NCBI RefSeq assembly: GCF_014692495.1
Contig: NZ_JACOIJ010000003.1
Coordinates: 124,001-188,000, forward strand
Source: Sphingobacterium litopenaei
GTDB taxonomy: Bacteria > Bacteroidota > Bacteroidia > Sphingobacteriales > Sphingobacteriaceae
Length of the DNA stretch: 64,000 nucleotides
Reading direction: 5' to 3'
A program made the position numbers and the translations under genes. Positions 45,758 through 56,132 of the stretch are shown here, in pieces. Under the pieces are notes generated by a model. The model was not told where the DNA came from. It made no database searches and was given only the letters and a program-made list of their open reading frames with translations. Each line of letters begins with the position of its first letter. Positions within the stretch are counted from its first letter, which is position 1.

Positions 45758-46705
45758 ATGAAAATATTAGCCAATGATGGGATTGATCCTATCGGTAAAA
45801 CAATATTAGAAAATGCTGGTTTCACTGTAGATACTAACCATATCCCTCAGGCAGAATTAGCAGACAGATTAAACGAATACGACGCTATTACTGTACGTAG
45901 TGCGACTAAAGTTCGTAAAGAATTAATCGATGCGTGTCCAAATATCAAAGCTATTGGCCGTGGTGGTGTAGGTATGGACAATATCGATGTAGAATATGCT
46001 CGCTCTAAAGGTATAGCAGTTGTCAATACGCCTGCAGCTTCTTCTCACTCTGTAGCAGAATTAGTATTCGCACACTTATTAACAGGTGTACGTTTCTTAC
46101 ACGATTCAAATCGCAAAATGCCGGTTGATGGTAATGTAAATTTTGCTGCTTTGAAAAAACAATACGCTGCTGGTGTAGAGTTGAAAGGTAAAACTTTAGG
46201 TGTTGTAGGTTTTGGTCGTATCGGTCGCGAAACAGCTAAAATTGCTTTAGGTATGGGAATGGACGTAGTGTACTACGATTTGTTCGAAGGACCTAAAGCG
46301 TTGACATTAGATTTCTCAGGTAATGTAACTGTTGATATTCCAGTAAAACAAGTGGAATTGAACGACTTGTTCGCTGTTTCTGATTTTATATCATTGCATG
46401 TTCCTTTCTTGGATAAACCAGCAATAGGTAAAGAAGAATTTGCATTATTGAAAGATGGTGTTGGTTTAGTAAACGCTTCTCGCGGTGGTGTAATTGATGA
46501 ATTAGAATTAATCAATGCGTTAAATTCGGGTAAAGTTGCTTTCGCAGGTTTGGATGTATTTGATGACGAACCTACTCCACGTGTTGATTTGCTGAAACAC
46601 CCTAAGGTGTCTTTGACGCCACATATTGGTGCTGCTACTAACGAAGCGCAAGAGCGTATCGGTGAAGAGCTTGCTCAATTGCTTATTGATAATCTGAAGA
46701 AGTAA
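45758..46705 (+). CDS. serA: D-3-phosphoglycerate dehydrogenase (short form)
   Basis: This 315-residue D-2-hydroxyacid dehydrogenase has the Rossmann motif GVVGFGRIGRETA, the substrate arginine region LVNASRGGVIDE and the catalytic histidine in LTPHIGAAT. It lacks the C-terminal ACT domain of longer SerA enzymes, so it is probably not feedback-inhibited by serine in the same way. The operon with serC makes the 3-phosphoglycerate assignment strong. Confidence 0.93.
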   Translation: MKILANDGIDPIGKTILENAGFTVDTNHIPQAELADRLNEYDAITVRSATKVRKELIDACPNIKAIGRGGVGMDNIDVEYARSKGIAVVNTPAASSHSVAELVFAHLLTGVRFLHDSNRKMPVDGNVNFAALKKQYAAGVELKGKTLGVVGFGRIGRETAKIALGMGMDVVYYDLFEGPKALTLDFSGNVTVDIPVKQVELNDLFAVSDFISLHVPFLDKPAIGKEEFALLKDGVGLVNASRGGVIDELELINALNSGKVAFAGLDVFDDEPTPRVDLLKHPKVSLTPHIGAATNEAQERIGEELAQLLIDNLKK

Positions 46706-46710
46706 TTCTT

Positions 46711-46764
46711 CCGCATAAAACTTATGCGGCACAAGGGCTTATTAGCATTTTGTGCCGCATTTTT
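46711..46764 (+). terminator. serA terminator with an overlapping alternative hairpin
   Basis: ATGCGGCACAA (46724-46734) pairs with TTGTGCCGCAT (46750-46760), followed by TTTT: a normal terminator. A competing hairpin, CCGCATAA (46711-46718)/TTATGCGG (46722-46729), uses part of the same left arm, so the two cannot form together. Confidence 0.75.
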
Positions 46765-46779
46765 GTATATGTATATTTG
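46750..46779 (+). promoter_or_regulatory. Promoter of lysC-lysA
   Basis: TTG at 46750-46752 and TATATTTG at 46772-46779 are separated by 19 bp. The -33 element lies inside the right arm of the serA terminator. The leader before the lysC ATG is about 40 nt. Confidence 0.65.
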
Positions 46780-46824
46780 TCGCAATATTTTTAACAGATT
46801 CAAAAAATACTTACTAATTATAAC

Positions 46825-48141
46825 ATGAAAGTTTTAAAATTTGGTGGTACTTCGGTAGGAAGTGCAGCACGCATCAAAGGGTTGTTGGATATAGTAAACC
46901 CTAATGAGCGTCAGATCGTTGTGTTGTCTGCAGTGTCAGGCACAACAAATGCATTGGTAGAGATTTCTCAAGCATTTTCGGATAGAGATAAGTCAAAAGC
47001 TTTAGAATTAATAAAGGCACATAAGGATAAATACGAAGATTTAATCAAAGAATTATTCACTACTCCTGAAGGTCTTCAAAAAGGTAAAGAATTAATTGAT
47101 TATCACTTTAACTTAATCTCGGATTTCGGAAATCACGACGTATTCACACCGACAGAAGAAAAAATCATTCTGGCGCAAGGTGAATTGTTGTCCACTACCC
47201 TGTGGCATTTGCACCTTACGGAGATCAACGTACCATCGGTTTTATTGCCAGCATTGGATTTCATGAAAATTGACGAGGATAACGAACCTATTGTTGAATA
47301 CATCACAGAAAAAATAACTCCGTTCTTAGAACAGAACTCTGAAAACACACTTTTCATTACGCAAGGGTATATCTGTAGAAATTCTTTCGGCGAAATTGAC
47401 AACTTGCGTCGTGGTGGTTCTGACTATACAGCATCATTAATCGGAGCAGCTATCAAAGCCGAAGAGGTTCAAATATGGACAGATATCGACGGCATGCACA
47501 ATAATGACCCTCGCGTAGTTTCGGGCACAAAACCCATTGCGAATTTGAGTTTTGATGAAGCTGCCGAATTAGCTTATTTTGGTGCAAAAATCTTACATCC
47601 ACAATCGGTATTCCCTGCTCAAAAATACAATGTACCTGTACGTCTTTTAAATACTATGGATCCTACAGCCCAAGGAACTTTGATTTCTAAAAATGGGGCT
47701 GAAAAAGGTTCTATTCGTGCTATCGCCGCTAAAGATGGTATTACAGCTATTCACATCCACTCTTCACGTATGTTATTAGCTTACGGTTTCTTACGTAAAG
47801 TATTTGAAATCTTCGAGCGTTACAAAACTCCAATTGATATGATCACAACTTCCGAAGTGGCTGTTTCGATGTCAATTGACGACACAAGCAATTTATTGGA
47901 AATTATCAAAGAAGTAGAAGTTTTTGGTAAAGTAGGTGTAGATGAAGGACAAACTATCATTTGCGTGGTTGGTGATTTTGGAGCAAATACGCACGGTTAT
48001 GCAGCGCGCGTGTTAGATGCTGTAAAACACTTGCCTATCCGTATGATTTCATATGGTGGTTCGGATTATAATGTTTCTATCTTATTAGATTCAAAACACA
48101 AAACTGAAGCTTTACGTTCATTACACAATAGATTATTTTAA
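46825..48141 (+). CDS. lysC: Aspartate kinase
   Basis: This 438-residue monofunctional aspartokinase starts MKVLKFGGTSVGSAARI. It has the kinase motifs LRRGGSDYTASL and WTDIDGMHNNDPRVV and two C-terminal ACT domains (from about residue 300: GITAIHIHSSRMLLAYG, then IICVVGDFG). It phosphorylates aspartate at the start of the lysine/threonine/methionine branch and is probably feedback-regulated. The lysA gene starts 18 bp later, pointing to a lysine-pathway role. The symbol is by function. Confidence 0.93.
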   Translation: MKVLKFGGTSVGSAARIKGLLDIVNPNERQIVVLSAVSGTTNALVEISQAFSDRDKSKALELIKAHKDKYEDLIKELFTTPEGLQKGKELIDYHFNLISDFGNHDVFTPTEEKIILAQGELLSTTLWHLHLTEINVPSVLLPALDFMKIDEDNEPIVEYITEKITPFLEQNSENTLFITQGYICRNSFGEIDNLRRGGSDYTASLIGAAIKAEEVQIWTDIDGMHNNDPRVVSGTKPIANLSFDEAAELAYFGAKILHPQSVFPAQKYNVPVRLLNTMDPTAQGTLISKNGAEKGSIRAIAAKDGITAIHIHSSRMLLAYGFLRKVFEIFERYKTPIDMITTSEVAVSMSIDDTSNLLEIIKEVEVFGKVGVDEGQTIICVVGDFGANTHGYAARVLDAVKHLPIRMISYGGSDYNVSILLDSKHKTEALRSLHNRLF

Positions 48142-48159
48142 TAGCTGAAGATCTACCAT

Positions 48160-49323
48160 ATGTTTCAAAATAAACACATACAAGAAAGTCTTTCTCAGCA
48201 AGAGACACCGTTTTATTTCTACGATTTAACATTGTTAGAACGTACGCTTGACATAGCCAAAAAAGCTGCGGAAAAACGTAATTTTCACATTCATTATGCA
48301 TTGAAAGCAAATTTCAATGACAGAATTTTATCCGTTATTCAATCCAAAGGTTTTGGGGCAGATTGTGTAAGTGGTAATGAAGTAGAAAAGTCTATTGAGC
48401 TCGGATTTTCAGCTGATAAAATTACTTTTGCTGGTGTTGGAAAATCTGACAAAGAGATTATTTCCGCTTTAAAGCATCAAATCTTTGCTTTCAATGTAGA
48501 ATCTATCCAAGAGCTGGAGGTTATCAATGAATTGGCAGAGCAAGTTGGCGAAAAAGCAAATGTTTCGTTGCGCATCAATCCAAATGTCGATGCACATACA
48601 CACCATTACATTACTACAGGATTGGACGAGAATAAATTTGGTGTACCTAATTCGGAATTGGAAAAGGCCGCTGCAGTAATTAAAAACTGTGCGAATATCA
48701 ATTTAATTGGATTGCATTTCCATGTGGGTTCTCAGATTACAGATATGAATGTTTTCAAAAGCCTTTGTGTGAAAGTTAACGAATGGAAAAACTTCTTTGA
48801 AGAACGTGGTACTTACATCAAAGTAATCAATGTCGGCGGTGGATTAGGTGTAGATTACAAAAATCCTGATGAAAATCCGATTCCTGATTTTGAAGCTTAC
48901 TTTGACGTCTTCGACAAATTCTTGGAACGTACCGCACAGCATGAAGTGCATTTCGAATTAGGAAGAGCCTTGGTAGCACAATGTGGCACATTAGTCAGCA
49001 AAGTCCTTTATACGAAAAGTGGTCAAAAGAAAAACTTCTTAATCCTGGATGCAGGTATGACTGAATTAATGCGTCCTGCTTTATATCAAGCTTACCACAA
49101 AATTGAGAAAATTGGAGAAATATCTTCAGAAGATAAAGTACTAAACTACGATGTGGTGGGACCTATCTGCGAAAGTTCGGATTGCTTTGGCAAAGAAGTA
49201 AAATTACCAGTTAGCAAACGTGGTGATTTAATGGCTATCCGTACTGCTGGTGCATACGGTGAAGTAATGGCTTCAAACTATAACTTGAGAAACGAGATAA
49301 GACATTATTTCAAAGAAAGCTAA
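48160..49323 (+). CDS. lysA: Diaminopimelate decarboxylase
   Basis: This 387-residue fold-III PLP enzyme has the PLP lysine Lys49 in HYALKANFND, HFHVGSQI, the glycine loop VGGGLGVDY and the CESSD motif near residue 333. It decarboxylates meso-diaminopimelate to lysine, the last step of the pathway. It forms an operon with lysC and ends at a hairpin terminator. Confidence 0.97.
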   Translation: MFQNKHIQESLSQQETPFYFYDLTLLERTLDIAKKAAEKRNFHIHYALKANFNDRILSVIQSKGFGADCVSGNEVEKSIELGFSADKITFAGVGKSDKEIISALKHQIFAFNVESIQELEVINELAEQVGEKANVSLRINPNVDAHTHHYITTGLDENKFGVPNSELEKAAAVIKNCANINLIGLHFHVGSQITDMNVFKSLCVKVNEWKNFFEERGTYIKVINVGGGLGVDYKNPDENPIPDFEAYFDVFDKFLERTAQHEVHFELGRALVAQCGTLVSKVLYTKSGQKKNFLILDAGMTELMRPALYQAYHKIEKIGEISSEDKVLNYDVVGPICESSDCFGKEVKLPVSKRGDLMAIRTAGAYGEVMASNYNLRNEIRHYFKES

Positions 49324-49348
49324 GATTCTTAAATAAGTATAAAAATAT

Positions 49349-49373
49349 AGCTCAATCTTTCAAAGGTTGAGCT
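49349..49373 (+). terminator. lysA terminator
   Basis: AGCTCAATCTTT (49349-49360) pairs with AAAGGTTGAGCT (49362-49373), with one G-U pair, and is followed by a T-rich run. Confidence 0.85.
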
Positions 49374-49446
49374 TTTTCTTTTTTAGCACAAATCAAACTT
49401 CTTAGCATAAAGATTGTTCTATTTATAGCAACAATTATATACTACT

Positions 49447-49626
49447 ATGCAAGAAGAAAAAAATGAACAAAAAGATTGGGAAGGAAAAGTCCCTGATGTT
49501 GTGAATGAAGAAGAGGGTGATAAGCCAGCTGGTAAGAATATTATTCTCGTGATTATAATTGCTATTATAATATTGGCTATTATCTATTATTTCTTCTTTA
49601 GAGATTCAGACAATATGTTTAGCTAA
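49447..49626 (+). CDS. Small tail-anchored membrane protein
   Basis: A 59-codon frame from ATG 49447 encodes an acidic N-terminus (MQEEKNEQKDWEGKVPD), a GKN turn and one strongly hydrophobic span (IILVIIIAIIILAIIYYFFF). The last residues are polar (RDSDNMFS). The composition contrast and the terminator directly after its stop (49629-49664) support a real gene. No family is recognised. Confidence 0.6.
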   Translation: MQEEKNEQKDWEGKVPDVVNEEEGDKPAGKNIILVIIIAIIILAIIYYFFFRDSDNMFS

Positions 49627-49628
49627 TA

Positions 49629-49664
49629 AAAGTGATTTTACTATTATTATAGTAAAATCACTTT
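49629..49664. terminator. Bidirectional terminator
   Basis: A perfect 16-bp stem (AAAGTGATTTTACTAT, 49629-49644, complement 49649-49664) with a 4-nt loop lies between the small plus-strand gene and the minus-strand operon, overlapping the stop of the 85-residue gene. Confidence 0.92.
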
Positions 49665-49904
49665 CCATGCCGAAAGAATATCATTTACCGCAATAAATTC
49701 TTTTGCCTTTTCTTGTAAATGTACATTTCTGGTACTCTCATCTCCAATAAAGGCATTTGTTAATTCTTGTATATTCGAAAGCATTCGAAATGAATCTACT
49801 TCCAATTCCGAAGGAAGTGAATCTACAGTTGTCAGTTTTATTTTTTCCTCTTCACTTAATACCGTTGACTCACGTACAAAAGCAGGTAATTCTTCGTATA
49901 ACAT
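49647..49904 (-). CDS. Small hypothetical protein downstream of icd
   Basis: This 85-residue acidic, helical-looking protein (MLYEELPAFVRESTVLSEEE, then LQEKAKEFIAVNDILSAWKV) has no signal peptide or cysteines. Its ATG lies one base after the icd stop, so it is translationally coupled and ends in a strong terminator. Function unknown; a role linked to isocitrate dehydrogenase is suggested only by position. Confidence 0.65.
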   Translation of the reverse strand: MLYEELPAFVRESTVLSEEEKIKLTTVDSLPSELEVDSFRMLSNIQELTNAFIGDESTRNVHLQEKAKEFIAVNDILSAWKVILL

Positions 49905-49905
49905 T

Positions 49906-51168
49906 TTAAAGCTTCGCTATTATTTTATCTGCAAACTCACTTGTTTTCAATAAGGTTGCATTCTCCATCAAGTTATAAAAATCTATTGTAACGGTTTTAT
50001 CCTTTATTGTTTGAGAAAGAGCTTCAACAATCTTATCTGCCGCTTCTTGCCAACCTAAATATTCCAGCATCATAACTCCACTCAATATCACTGATGAAGG
50101 ATTCATCGTATTGGTATTAGCAAATCGAGGAGCCGTACCATGTGTAGCTTCGAAAATAGCGTGACCAGTTTTGTAATTGATATTTGCTCCAGGAGCAATA
50201 CCTATACCCCCTACCATTGCTGCCAAAGCATCCGAAATATAATCTCCATTTAAATTTAATGTCGCAACAACAGCATAATCTTTCGGCGCTAATAATATTT
50301 GTTGTAAAAAATTATCCGCAATGATATCTTTAATAATGATTTTGCCAGCTAATTCAGCCTCTTTTTGTTCAGTGTTGGCAACTTCTTGACCCTTTTCCGT
50401 TTTAGTTCTCTCCCACTGCCCCCATGTATAGGTATACTCTGCAAATTCTGTTTCCGCTACCTCAAAACCCCAATTCTTGAAAGCCCCTTCGGTATATTTC
50501 ATAATATTACCCTTATGAACAATTGTCACTGACGGTAATTTATGCGTAATAGCATATTCAATTGCCGAGCGAACTAAACGTTTTGAACCTTCTTCCGAAA
50601 CGATTTTAATACCTACACCTGTATTTTCATTGAAAGAATAATCAACATTTAAATCGTTCAAGAGGTAATGCTGTAATTGCTTTGACTCCGAGGTACCTGC
50701 AGCAAACTCAATTCCTGCATAAATATCTTCTGTATTCTCACGAAAGATCACCATATTCACATCTTGCGGTCGTTTAACGGGAGAAGGAACTCCTTCGTAC
50801 CATTTTGTGGGACGAAGACATACATATAAATCCAACTCTTTGCGCAAAGCAACATTCAACGAACGAATACCTCCTCCAATCGGCGTAGTCAACGGTCCTT
50901 TAATTCCGACTAAATATTCTTTGAAAGTAGCTAATGTTTCTTCGGGAAGCCAACTTCCTGTTGTATTAAAAGCCTTTTCACCAGCTAAAACTTCTTTCCA
51001 TTCAATCGCTCTTTCTCCAGAATAGACTTTCTGTACTGCTTCATCAAATACACGAACGGCAGCATTCCAAATGTCTGGTCCTATTCCATCTCCTATAATA
51101 AAAGGTATTATTGGTGTATTAGGAACATTTAACACACCATTGTTTCCCATTGTGATTTTTTCGCCCAT
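49906..51168 (-). CDS. icd: Isocitrate dehydrogenase, NADP-type
   Basis: This 420-residue decarboxylating dehydrogenase has [15 protein letters not shown] at the start and [18 protein letters not shown] in the substrate site. [16 protein letters not shown] and the cofactor region [16 protein letters not shown] follow. It converts isocitrate to 2-oxoglutarate in the TCA cycle. NADP preference is inferred from family similarity. It lies 11 bp after the antiporter gene on the same strand and is followed at once by the 85-residue gene. Confidence 0.95.
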   Translation of the reverse strand: MGEKITMGNNGVLNVPNTPIIPFIIGDGIGPDIWNAAVRVFDEAVQKVYSGERAIEWKEVLAGEKAFNTTGSWLPEETLATFKEYLVGIKGPLTTPIGGGIRSLNVALRKELDLYVCLRPTKWYEGVPSPVKRPQDVNMVIFRENTEDIYAGIEFAAGTSESKQLQHYLLNDLNVDYSFNENTGVGIKIVSEEGSKRLVRSAIEYAITHKLPSVTIVHKGNIMKYTEGAFKNWGFEVAETEFAEYTYTWGQWERTKTEKGQEVANTEQKEAELAGKIIIKDIIADNFLQQILLAPKDYAVVATLNLNGDYISDALAAMVGGIGIAPGANINYKTGHAIFEATHGTAPRFANTNTMNPSSVILSGVMMLEYLGWQEAADKIVEALSQTIKDKTVTIDFYNLMENATLLKTSEFADKIIAKL

Positions 51169-51179
51169 AATAAATAGTT

Positions 51180-53315
51180 TTAGTTGGATTTCTCTTTATT
51201 AAATATATTACCAATTTCGCGTGTGATTTTGCGGAATAATGGCGAAGTTTGAATAGATTCGTACTCGTCGATATGTTGATTTTCTTGTCGACTTGGGAAA
51301 ATCAATATCAAATTCTGGTTTTTATAATAACGACCTACACGTTTTGCTAAGCCATCTAATGAATCCCTGTAGGAAACTTCACCTTGTCTTGAAGATACAA
51401 AAACAAGTAAAGAATCGGAGTTACTATAAGTAGCTACACCATAAATATTATCCCAATCTTCGTAGTTTCCAAATGTCATTTTCACAGAAGATTTAAGGCT
51501 TTTTTTCAGCTGTTGAATATATTCTTCTGTACGCGAATCACACACAAAGCAAATTGGAAGGGACAATTCTCGAGCCAATTTTAAAATTTTGTCCATCCAA
51601 TATTCAAAACCGACCTCAGACTCTGCCAAAGGCGGAACAAAAACAGTAATGGAACGATGAGAAATTAAAGGTTTCTCAATTTTACACATAAAGAGCGTGG
51701 TATCAGTATTATTCAGGATACTTTCTGCTTTTTCTCCTACGATTTTTTCAACAAAGGAAGCAACACTAGGCCAACCCATTATAATACAGTCAGCCAATAC
51801 TTTTTTCGACATGCGGGCGATACCTGCCGGAATATTAATATCTACAGTGGTTAGCAATTCGACTTCAGTTTCTGAACCAGAAGCATATTTAGCCGTACTT
51901 TCCAAATTGCGTTTAGCTTCCTGTACATTTATTTCGGCCTGTTCATTGTCTTTCACCACACTAACTATACTTATTGGATAGTGCGATTTTTTGGAACGTA
52001 TCAATGCCGCAAAATCCAATATAGGTTCCATATTGTTCATATTAGCCAATGGAATCATGATTTGTTCTTCTGATTCTTCGACATGCTCGATATGCTCATC
52101 ATCCTGATGTCCTTCTCGTACAACTTTTTTAGAAGCACTTTCAGTCACCATAGAGGCTATAATACAGGTTATCAATATTAATACAATCGTACCATTCAAG
52201 ACATTTTCATCAATTAAGCCATTGCTGTGCCCCACCATGATCACGGCTAATGTAGCTGCAGCGTGCGCATTGCTCAATCCGAAAATTAGATTGCGCTGAC
52301 TGGAAGAATATTTGAAGGTTAATTGCGTAGCGGTGGCAGCAAGAAACTTTCCTAAAACAGCCACGACAGTAAGTGTACCTGCCACTATCAATGCCATTGG
52401 ACCCTTGGTAAGTACACTGATATCTACAATCATCCCTACCGATATCAAGAAGAAAGGAATAAAAATAGCGTTTCCAATAAATTCAATACGATTCATCAAA
52501 GCTGAAGAATGCGGTATTAACTTATTTAATGCTAAACCTGCTACGAATGCTCCAATAATCGGCTCTAGTCCTGCCATTTCGGCCATAAATGCGGAGAAGA
52601 AAACTACAGTAAGTACAAAAATATAATGTCCGGTCTTCTCTGATTCTACTCGTTGGAAAAACCATTTGGCAATGCGGGGAATTACACCAAACATAATCAG
52701 AAGAAAAACAGCAAATGATACACCCAATGTAACCCAAAACTCTTGATTAATATTTCCTTGTGAAGCCCCTGTGATAACAGCCAAAATAATCAACACTGCA
52801 GTGTCTGTAAGAATGGTTCCACCTATTGTAATGGCTACCGCTTCGTGTTTCGAAATACCATAGCGATTCACAATTGGATAGGAAACCAAGGTATGTGTAG
52901 CAAACATACTCGCTATCAGAATGCTAGGCAACAGATCATACCCTAACCCGTAAAAACACACAGGAAAACCGATTATTATCGGGATTATAAAGGTGAAAAA
53001 TCCAAAAAGACCGCTTTTATGTTTGGTTTTCTTGAATTCATTCATATCTAATTCAAGTCCGGCAATAAACATAATATAAAGCAGACCTATGGTAGAGAAT
53101 AAATTAACAGCTGAATTCTTTTCTAACCAATTTAAACCATGAGGACCAATAATTACCCCAGCTATAATCAAACCAATAATCCCAGGAACGCGAATCGGTC
53201 TTAGTAAAATAGGCGATAATAGAATAATAAGTAATACTAAAGAAAAAATTAAAACGGGATTGGTAAGCGGAGCCTGAAAAGCATGAATTAAATGGTCTAA
53301 TACTTTGTTATTCAT
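51180..53315 (-). CDS. Cation:proton antiporter (CPA2) with cytoplasmic USP-like domains
   Basis: This 711-residue protein has about 12 membrane segments in the first 400 residues, of the KefB/NhaS-like Na+/H+ exchanger fold: [20 protein letters not shown] and [32 protein letters not shown] and [20 protein letters not shown] also match. The C-terminal 310 residues are soluble and resemble universal-stress-protein domains ([29 protein letters not shown]). It exchanges Na+ or K+ for H+ across the inner membrane. It heads a unit with icd. Confidence 0.92.
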   Translation of the reverse strand: MNNKVLDHLIHAFQAPLTNPVLIFSLVLLIILLSPILLRPIRVPGIIGLIIAGVIIGPHGLNWLEKNSAVNLFSTIGLLYIMFIAGLELDMNEFKKTKHKSGLFGFFTFIIPIIIGFPVCFYGLGYDLLPSILIASMFATHTLVSYPIVNRYGISKHEAVAITIGGTILTDTAVLIILAVITGASQGNINQEFWVTLGVSFAVFLLIMFGVIPRIAKWFFQRVESEKTGHYIFVLTVVFFSAFMAEMAGLEPIIGAFVAGLALNKLIPHSSALMNRIEFIGNAIFIPFFLISVGMIVDISVLTKGPMALIVAGTLTVVAVLGKFLAATATQLTFKYSSSQRNLIFGLSNAHAAATLAVIMVGHSNGLIDENVLNGTIVLILITCIIASMVTESASKKVVREGHQDDEHIEHVEESEEQIMIPLANMNNMEPILDFAALIRSKKSHYPISIVSVVKDNEQAEINVQEAKRNLESTAKYASGSETEVELLTTVDINIPAGIARMSKKVLADCIIMGWPSVASFVEKIVGEKAESILNNTDTTLFMCKIEKPLISHRSITVFVPPLAESEVGFEYWMDKILKLARELSLPICFVCDSRTEEYIQQLKKSLKSSVKMTFGNYEDWDNIYGVATYSNSDSLLVFVSSRQGEVSYRDSLDGLAKRVGRYYKNQNLILIFPSRQENQHIDEYESIQTSPLFRKITREIGNIFNKEKSN

Positions 53316-53415
53316 CGATATCTGCTATAATTTTTTCTATTCAACTTTGAAGAAGTATTCTCCGCAGTTAAAATACAAAAAAAAGACGGCATTTCGGAAT
53401 ACAACGATCGAGTAT

Positions 53416-54633
53416 TTATTTAAACTGAATAGTTTTTATAGGAGATATTCGCGTAATTAACATCGAAGGAATGATCGTGGTCAAGAAAACCAATACAATA
53501 ACAGATATATTTAAGATAACTACTGTTAGAAAATCAATATGCATAGGAACAAACTCTAAGTAATAAATACTTGGATCTAGTTTGAAAAAGTGTGTTGTTC
53601 GTTGGAAAAAATAAGCTACCATCGCCACTACATTTCCAATCAAAAGACCATACCCAATGATATACAAAGAATTCATCATAAACACTTTACGCAAGGCTGT
53701 ATTATTCATACCTAAAGCTTTCAAAATTCCTATCATATTGGTACGTTCCAAAATCGTGATCAGCAAAGAGGAAATCATATTAATAACTGCCACTATTACC
53801 ATCAGTACAAATATGATATCATCATTCATATCTAGCATTTCAAGCCAATTGAACACATCCGCCCAATATTCTATGACATTTGTCGCTTTCAATGATACCG
53901 GCAATGCCTCATTCACTGCTTCAGTGGAGTGCTCGAGCTGCTTAAAATCTTTTACGCGAATCTCATAGGCGCCTGTTTCATTCACAAGCAGATGATTCAT
54001 CTTCCGAATAATTTCGATAGAACCTACCACATAATTTTTGTCCCAATCATCAGAATTAGTACGATAAATTCCCTTTATCAGAAATTTGCGCTTACGCGTT
54101 CTATTCTCCTGAACAAAGGACATGATGACATCATCACCAACTTTTAAATTTAAGCGATTAGCTAAGTAATAAGATACTAAAAGTTGTTGTTCAGCATTTT
54201 CTGCATTCAAATCTAAAATTTCGCCGTCAACTAAAGAGCTTTTCAAAAAACGCTGATCATAGTTCGGTTCAACGCCTTTTAACATCACTCCTTCGACCTC
54301 TGAATTGACATTGATTATACCTACTTTAGTCGCAAAACCGTTTATGGATTCGATATTTGGAATAGAAAGTATTTGAGTAGTTTGGGAATCACTCAAGAAG
54401 ACTGGCATCAGCTCATAATCCGCCAATGTCTGTTTAGTTACCACAATATCACCAAAAAAACCACGTTGCTTCGTGGTAATTTCTTCTTTGAACCCTCGAA
54501 GGATAGCGACAGATAATAGAATAGCTATTATGGCAATAGACAACGCGCCTATTGTGACACGCACAATAAGTTTTGAAAAAGTCCGTTGACCTTTTATATT
54601 TATTCTATTGGCTAAAAATAAAGGAAAATTCAA
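53416..54633 (-). CDS. ABC transporter permease of the LolE/FtsX (MacB_PCD) type
   Basis: This 405-residue protein has one N-terminal membrane segment (IGALSIAIIAILLSVAIL), a periplasmic domain of about 200 residues and three C-terminal spans. This is the lipoprotein-release permease layout. The start is a TTG at 54633 giving (M)NFPLFLANRI; no in-frame ATG fits, and the N-terminus matches the family. The partner ATPase is not adjacent. It probably takes part in lipoprotein sorting or a related envelope export step. Confidence 0.88.
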   Translation of the reverse strand: MNFPLFLANRINIKGQRTFSKLIVRVTIGALSIAIIAILLSVAILRGFKEEITTKQRGFFGDIVVTKQTLADYELMPVFLSDSQTTQILSIPNIESINGFATKVGIINVNSEVEGVMLKGVEPNYDQRFLKSSLVDGEILDLNAENAEQQLLVSYYLANRLNLKVGDDVIMSFVQENRTRKRKFLIKGIYRTNSDDWDKNYVVGSIEIIRKMNHLLVNETGAYEIRVKDFKQLEHSTEAVNEALPVSLKATNVIEYWADVFNWLEMLDMNDDIIFVLMVIVAVINMISSLLITILERTNMIGILKALGMNNTALRKVFMMNSLYIIGYGLLIGNVVAMVAYFFQRTTHFFKLDPSIYYLEFVPMHIDFLTVVILNISVIVLVFLTTIIPSMLITRISPIKTIQFK

Positions 54634-54658
54634 CCTGCAATATTATTTTGTAACTTCG

Positions 54659-54666
54659 CAAAGTTA
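54659..54666 (-). promoter_or_regulatory. -7 box of the LolE-like gene
   Basis: TAACTTTG on the minus strand matches TAnnTTTG, with TTG 18 bp upstream, and would start transcription about 20 nt before the TTG start codon. Confidence 0.55.
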
Positions 54667-54728
54667 ATAATTTTTGGCACTTGACAAATTCAAGTTATAC
54701 CGTTTTAAAATAAAAGTAATAAGAATAT

Positions 54729-55649
54729 ATGCGTATCGTTTTTATGGGAACTCCAGATTTTGCAGTAGCTTCACTAAAAGCTTTGCTTGATGCTGGAGAA
54801 AATGTTGTTGCTGTGATTACTGCTCCAGACAAACCAGCTGGTAGAGGACAAAAATTAAACAAATCTGCTGTTAAAGTATTTGCGGAAGCAAATGCATTAC
54901 CTGTACTGCAACCCGAAAAATTGAGAGATCCTCAATTCATTGAAGAGTTAAAGTCCTATAATGCAGACCTGCAAGTCGTAGTTGCTTTCCGAATGTTACC
55001 AGAAATGGTCTGGAATATGCCTCCTATGGGAACAATAAATGTACATGCGTCCTTGCTTCCTCAGTATCGTGGTGCCGCGCCTATCAACCATGCTGTAATT
55101 AATGGTGAAAAACAATCCGGTGTAACTACCTTCCTTCTACAACATGAAATAGATACAGGAAATATTCTTTTATCGACAAAAGTAGATATTGCCGAAACAG
55201 ATAATGCCGGAATACTTCATGATAAATTAATGAACGCCGGAGCCGAAACGTTAATCAAAACAATTGAAGGTCTTCGTAATAATACGATAAAGCCTATTCC
55301 ACAAGAAGACTTTAAGATAGAAGATCTGAAACATGCTCCTAAAATTTTCAAAGAAGATTGTCTAATTGACTGGAATAATTCCACAGAAAAAATCTACAAC
55401 CTTATACGTGGATTAAGCCCCTATCCTACAGCCTTCACATATTTACATGGGAAAGTGCTTAAAGTCTATGAGGCAGAAAAAGAAATTCAATCCCATCAGA
55501 AAGAGTCTGGAACTTACGAAACCGATGGTAAAACGTATTTAAAATTTGCCACAAATGATGGCTTTATCAATTTGAAAATGATTCAAATTGAAGGCAAAAA
55601 ACGTATGGAAATAAATGAGTTTTTAAAAGGATATCGGTTTGAGAAATAA
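54729..55649 (+). CDS. fmt: Methionyl-tRNA formyltransferase
   Basis: This 306-residue enzyme starts MRIVFMGTPDFAVASLKALL and carries APDKPAGRGQKL, the catalytic NVHASLLPQYRGAAPINHAVI and the C-terminal OB-fold-like domain. It formylates the initiator methionyl-tRNA. It is divergent from the LolE-like gene, and the product is of normal length. Confidence 0.98.
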   Translation: MRIVFMGTPDFAVASLKALLDAGENVVAVITAPDKPAGRGQKLNKSAVKVFAEANALPVLQPEKLRDPQFIEELKSYNADLQVVVAFRMLPEMVWNMPPMGTINVHASLLPQYRGAAPINHAVINGEKQSGVTTFLLQHEIDTGNILLSTKVDIAETDNAGILHDKLMNAGAETLIKTIEGLRNNTIKPIPQEDFKIEDLKHAPKIFKEDCLIDWNNSTEKIYNLIRGLSPYPTAFTYLHGKVLKVYEAEKEIQSHQKESGTYETDGKTYLKFATNDGFINLKMIQIEGKKRMEINEFLKGYRFEK

Positions 55650-55669
55650 ATCTATCATTAATTAAAAAA

Positions 55670-55879
55670 TCAATCTTCTTCATACACTATTATATCTCCA
55701 GGTTGGCAGTCTAAAGCCTTACAAATAGCTGCCAATGTGGATAAACGAATAGCTTTAGCTTTATTATTTTTTAATATTGACAGATTTGATAAAGTAATCC
55801 CTACATGTTCACTCAATTCATTAAGTGACATTCTTCTTTTAGCCATAACCTGATCTAAGCGGATAATTAACTTTTTCAT
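55670..55879 (-). CDS. Small XRE-family helix-turn-helix regulator (YozG-like)
   Basis: This 69-residue protein is entirely an HTH: MKKLIIRLDQVMAKRRMSLN, then ELSEHVGITLSNLSILKNNK and LSTLAAICKALDCQPGDIIV. This is the YozG-like group of Cro/CI proteins. Its frequent partner, a DUF2975 membrane protein, is not adjacent here. Convergent with fmt. Confidence 0.92.
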   Translation of the reverse strand: MKKLIIRLDQVMAKRRMSLNELSEHVGITLSNLSILKNNKAKAIRLSTLAAICKALDCQPGDIIVYEED

Positions 55880-56095
55880 TTAATATAATTTTATATTGAA
55901 AAAACATTTTAGCGACAAAAAGGTTTTAATTATGAAACAAAAATTATTTATTGCTTTATAATGGAACGTTAACATTATTTAATAATTTTTGGAATGATTT
56001 TTGAAGTAAAGTAAACACTTCAATACGATTCACAACTTCCTCATAATGAAGCAATAAATTACAAAATTATTACACGAAAAGACTTGTTTTTTTCG

Positions 56096-56103
56096 TATTT
56101 TTG
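56096..56103 (+). promoter_or_regulatory. -7 box of the sigma factor gene
   Basis: TATTTTTG fits TAnnTTTG, about 30 bp before the rpoD ATG. The -33 element is unclear. Confidence 0.55.
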
Positions 56104-56132
56104 CAACATCCAGAAAAAAGGTATAAAAATTA

